64,000 bases of DNA from Gemmatimonadota bacterium. Its GTDB lineage: Bacteria > Gemmatimonadota > Gemmatimonadetes > Gemmatimonadales > Gemmatimonadaceae. Below the pieces are notes generated by a model, which was not told where the DNA came from, ran no database searches, and was given only the letters and a program-made list of their open reading frames with translations. The translations under genes and the position numbers were made by a program. Below, in pieces: positions 60,774-64,000 of this stretch. The stretch's first letter is position 1. Each line of letters starts with the position of its first letter. The stretch covers positions 62,001-126,000 of the forward strand of contig JAQBQB010000006.1 of assembly GCA_028287235.1 (NCBI GenBank), given 5' to 3'.

Positions 60774-62612
60774 TCACGCGCCCGCCTGGAGGGCGTCGCG
60801 CACCGCACCTGCCTGCAGACGATACAACCGGTCGTAGAGGCCGCGTTTCGCGAGCAGTTGGCGATGCGTGCCTCGCTCGCGCACCTGCCCGTGATGCAGC
60901 ACGAGAATCTCGTCTGCATCCACAATCGTGCTCAATCGGTGCGCCACGGCGATCGTCGTGCGCCCCTGCATGAGCACCGCGAGCGCGCTTTGAATCTCGG
61001 CTTCGATCTCGCTGTCCACGGCGCTCGTGGCTTCGTCGAGGATGAGCAGCGCCGGATCCGACGCGATGGCGCGCGCGAACGACAGGAGCTGCCGCTCCCC
61101 GACGCTGATCGAGGCGCCGCGCTCTCCGAGTTGCTGCGCGTAGCCGTGCGGCAACCGGCGAACGACGCGGTCCGCGCCTACCCGCGCCGCGGCGATCGCG
61201 ACGTCTTCGTCAGCGATCGGATTGGAGAGCCGAATGTTCGTCAGGACGTCGCCCGCGAAGAGGAAGATGTCTTGCTGGACGTACCCAATGAGACCACGGA
61301 GCTCCGCGAGCGGAATGTCGCGCACATCCACGCCATTGACGGAGATGCGGCCGCGCTGTGGATCGTAGAACCGGAGCAGCAAGTTGATGATCGTCGTCTT
61401 GCCCGCCCCGGTGTGGCCGACGAGCGCAAGCGTTCGACCCGGCTCGACTTTAAAGCTTACACCTTTCAACACCCACTCCGGCGACGCAGGCGGGCCTCCA
61501 TCGCGTGCGACGTGGCCGAGATCGTACGCAAACCAAACGTCCTCGAACTCGATGGTGACGCCTTTGGAGAGCCGAGACGACAGCGGGGAGACGGGAGAAA
61601 CGGCGGTGCCGGTGTCGGCGGCCGGGGTGTCGAGGAGGCGGAACACGCGCTCGCTGGCGGCCATTGCCTGTTGGAGCGTGTTGAACTTGTCCGACAGGTC
61701 CTGCAGCGGCTGGAAGAAGCGCCGGACGAGCTGCAGGAACGCCGCGAGCGTCCCCACGGTGAGCGAGCCGATCTCCGCGCGATGCGCGCCGGCGATGATG
61801 AGGCTCGCGAGGGCGATCGACGTCAGCACCTCGATCACCGGGAAGTACAACGCGTAGTAGGTGATCGACTCCAGGTTGGCGTCGAGGTGCCCGCGGTTCA
61901 GCGCGTCGAACCGCTGCGCCTCGCTCTGCTCGCGGCCGAACAACTGCACGATGCGCATACCGGTGATGCGCTCCTGCAAATAGCCGTTGATCTGCGCGAT
62001 GCGCGTGCGGATGTCGCGATAGGAATCGCGCACCTTCATACGAAACACGTGCGACGCCCAGTACACGAACGGAATGACGGCGAACGACGCGAGCGCGAGC
62101 CGCCAATCGGTGACGAGCATCAACCCGCTGATCGCCAGCAGCGTGAACAGATCGCCAAGGCCCGCGACGACACCGGCGGTGAACAGCTCGTTCAGCGCTT
62201 CGACGTCCGACGTCACGCGCGTTACCAGCCGGCCCACGGGATTCCGGTCGAAGAAGACGACCGGCAGCCGCTGGACGTGCGCGAAGATGTCGCGCCGCAA
62301 ATCGCGCATCACGCGCTGGCCGAGAAGGCTGGTGAGTACCGTCTCGCCGTACTGGCAGGCGAAGGCGACGAGCAGCGACGAGCCGAAGAGCACAGCCGAG
62401 CGGCGCACGAGCGCCAGGTCGTGCGCCGGGAGGGCGACATCGATCACGCGCTGGGTCATGAGCGGTCCGACGAGCTGCAGCAGCCCGTCGAGCATCAGGC
62501 AGCTCAGCGCGGCGACCACGAGCCACCCGTACGGCCGGACATAGACGGCGAGCCGGCGCATGAGCCTGGCGTCGTACGCTTTGCCGAGAACCTCGTCGTC
62601 GTGGACGGACAT
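60774..62612 (-). CDS. ABC exporter (fused membrane and ATPase domains)
   Basis: This 612-residue protein of the MsbA/LmrA type starts at ATG 62612. Six helices (LVVAALSCLMLDGLLQLVG onward) and NPVGRLVTRVTSDVEAL form the membrane domain. The ATPase has Walker A VGHTGAGKTT, signature GASISVGERQ, Walker B LLILDEATSAVDSE and the H loop AVAHRLSTI. The signature reads SVGER rather than LSGGQ. It is the first gene of an ABC-FHA-PP2C operon and probably exports a lipid, peptide or drug. Confidence 0.93.
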   Translation of the reverse strand: MSVHDDEVLGKAYDARLMRRLAVYVRPYGWLVVAALSCLMLDGLLQLVGPLMTQRVIDVALPAHDLALVRRSAVLFGSSLLVAFACQYGETVLTSLLGQRVMRDLRRDIFAHVQRLPVVFFDRNPVGRLVTRVTSDVEALNELFTAGVVAGLGDLFTLLAISGLMLVTDWRLALASFAVIPFVYWASHVFRMKVRDSYRDIRTRIAQINGYLQERITGMRIVQLFGREQSEAQRFDALNRGHLDANLESITYYALYFPVIEVLTSIALASLIIAGAHRAEIGSLTVGTLAAFLQLVRRFFQPLQDLSDKFNTLQQAMAASERVFRLLDTPAADTGTAVSPVSPLSSRLSKGVTIEFEDVWFAYDLGHVARDGGPPASPEWVLKGVSFKVEPGRTLALVGHTGAGKTTIINLLLRFYDPQRGRISVNGVDVRDIPLAELRGLIGYVQQDIFLFAGDVLTNIRLSNPIADEDVAIAAARVGADRVVRRLPHGYAQQLGERGASISVGERQLLSFARAIASDPALLILDEATSAVDSEIEAEIQSALAVLMQGRTTIAVAHRLSTIVDADEILVLHHGQVRERGTHRQLLAKRGLYDRLYRLQAGAVRDALQAGA

Positions 62613-62726
62613 TTGGGGAAAAATAGTGGGCAAGTGAGCCCGGAGACTCGGCCTCTTTTGCCGGGCCTGGTATGTCGGTTGCGTTACACCAGCTCGTCGT
62701 CTGACCCCAATTTCGGAGGCAGGATT

Positions 62727-62996
62727 ATGAATTTCATCGCGTGGATCGTGCTTGGCCTCATCGCGGGCGCGATCGCAAAAGCGATCATGCCGGGGAAAGA
62801 TCCGGGTGGCATCATCGTCACGATCCTGATCGGGATCGTGGGCGCGTTCCTTGGCGGATTTCTCGGCAACCTGATCACCGGAACCGGGCTGAGCGGGTTC
62901 TCGCTCTGGAGCATTCTGCTCGCGATCGTCGGGTCGCTCGTGCTGTTGTGGATCTATCGCGCGACGACGAGGTCGCGCTCAACGACGACCGTGTAA
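62727..62996 (+). CDS. GlsB/YeaQ/YmgE family membrane protein (first copy)
   Basis: This 89-residue protein starts at ATG 62727 behind GGAGGC. Three helices with GLIAGAIAKAIMPGKDPGG and the Gly-rich IGIVGAFLGGFLGNLITG are the GlsB family signature, associated with general stress or membrane stability. It is divergent from the ABC gene. A strong terminator follows at 63017. Confidence 0.9.
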   Translation: MNFIAWIVLGLIAGAIAKAIMPGKDPGGIIVTILIGIVGAFLGGFLGNLITGTGLSGFSLWSILLAIVGSLVLLWIYRATTRSRSTTTV

Positions 62997-63016
62997 GGCG
63001 GTAGCGGCAGCGAACG

Positions 63017-63053
63017 GCGGGAAGCGCGGCGTCACGCCCCGCTTCCCGCTTTT
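63017..63053 (+). terminator. Rho-independent terminator
   Basis: GCGGGAAGCG and CGCTTCCCGC form a 10-bp perfect outer stem, extended inside by GGCG-TCA-CGCC, and TTTT follows directly. It is 20 nt after the first GlsB stop. Confidence 0.8.
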
Positions 63054-63067
63054 CGTTATGATCCCCT

Positions 63068-63337
63068 ATGCCCCTCTGGCTCTCCTGGCTCCTGCTCGGC
63101 TTGATCGCCGGCTCGCTCGCCAAGTTCATCATGCCCGGCCGCGACCCCACGGGTTGCATCTTCACGATCTTCCTGGGGATCGTCGGTGCGATGGTCGGCG
63201 GCCTGATCGGAACCTGGCTGGGCTGGGGTGCCGTCACGCAGGGCACGCTCGACCTGCGCTCGATCGGCATCGCCACGGGCGGGGCAATGATTCTGCTGAT
63301 CGTCGGGCGGATTGCGCGGCGTGGGCGTGGGGCGTGA
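63068..63337 (+). CDS. GlsB/YeaQ/YmgE family membrane protein (second copy)
   Basis: This 89-residue paralogue of the preceding gene has the same length and pattern (GLIAGSLAKFIMPGRDPTG, LGIVGAMVGGLIGTWLG). A terminator separates the two, so they are probably transcribed independently. Its last codons already belong to the GGGGCGT repeat that follows. Confidence 0.88.
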   Translation: MPLWLSWLLLGLIAGSLAKFIMPGRDPTGCIFTIFLGIVGAMVGGLIGTWLGWGAVTQGTLDLRSIGIATGGAMILLIVGRIARRGRGA

Positions 63338-63389
63338 GGCGTGGGGCGTGGGGCGTTGGCCGAAGCAGTTGCGCCCCACGCCCCACGCC
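63338..63389. terminator. 18-bp perfect hairpin of GGGGCGT repeats
   Basis: GGCGTGGGGCGTGGGGCG (63338-63355) has an exact inverted copy at 63372-63389, with a 16-nt loop. It begins right after the second GlsB stop codon. The arms are built of 7-bp GGGGCGT tandem units that continue on both sides. It probably terminates transcription before uvrA, and may be a dispersed element. Confidence 0.6.
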
Positions 63390-63445
63390 CAACGCCCCAC
63401 GCTTCGCTATTTCTTCGGGCCCCCCATCTCGCTAAATTTCGCTGA

Positions 63446-64000
<555 letters not shown>

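Overview
The window looks like a piece of a GC-rich, free-living Gram-negative chromosome. The likely phylum is Gemmatimonadota: a TonB receptor, many exported lipoproteins, FHA/PP2C signalling, multi-domain kinases and S9/M30-type exported hydrolases occur together at high GC. That assignment is an inference from gene content and protein flavour, not a computed classification. I see no rRNA, tRNA, CRISPR array, insertion sequence or prophage. The two edge genes are truncated: a multidomain Ser/Thr kinase/ATPase at the left and uvrA at the right.

Layout. 1-8.5 kb: signalling genes (kinase/AAA protein, two histidine kinases, one with a MEDS domain), a degenerate HNH protein, a DHA2 exporter and a beta-hydroxyacid-type dehydrogenase. 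8.5-17.9 kb: a probable oxalate-degradation operon on the minus strand (FdhF/YdeP-type molybdopterin oxidoreductase, bicupin oxalate decarboxylase, DUF1275 membrane protein). It diverges from a beta-propeller sensor kinase, a NarL-type regulator and an AraC regulator, with a strong dyad between the two units. 17.9-20.6 kb: a compact acyl carrier protein / ketoacyl-ACP synthase / alpha-oxoamine synthase operon. 20.7-23.6 kb: small exported or membrane proteins and a YVTN-type propeller lipoprotein. 23.7-28.4 kb: a sugar/flavonol-type epimerase coupled to two MFS transporters, then a DUF4337 protein whose gene overlaps the last transporter antiparallel, and a small glycine-zipper lipoprotein.

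28.5-39.5 kb: a secreted HELQH metallopeptidase, a tiny C2H2 zinc-finger protein, a TonB-dependent receptor followed by a MerC-like protein with a Cys-rich tail, a tandem 86-bp palindromic repeat, a LytS/LytTR two-component pair, and an exported-protein pair. 39.1-46.2 kb: a heavy-metal efflux operon (TolC-like, adaptor, CzcA/CusA-type RND) followed by a NiCoT nickel/cobalt permease. 46.2-54.5 kb: a cytochrome c/PHM-like copper protein, malic enzyme translationally coupled to ATP-type PEP carboxykinase, and an Ig-repeat lipoprotein ending in a blue-copper domain. 54.6-64 kb: an HD phosphohydrolase, an S9 peptidase, an ABC exporter/FHA/PP2C operon, two tandem GlsB/YeaQ proteins with strong hairpins, and uvrA.

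Genes are tightly packed. Many pairs share ATGA, GTGA or TAATG junctions, so translational coupling is a clear feature of this genome. Two assemblies are most worth following up. One is the oxalate-to-formate-to-CO2 operon with its divergent sensor/regulator set. The other is the ACP-KS-oxoamine synthase mini-cluster, which may make an acylated amino-ketone, possibly a sphingoid-type lipid precursor.
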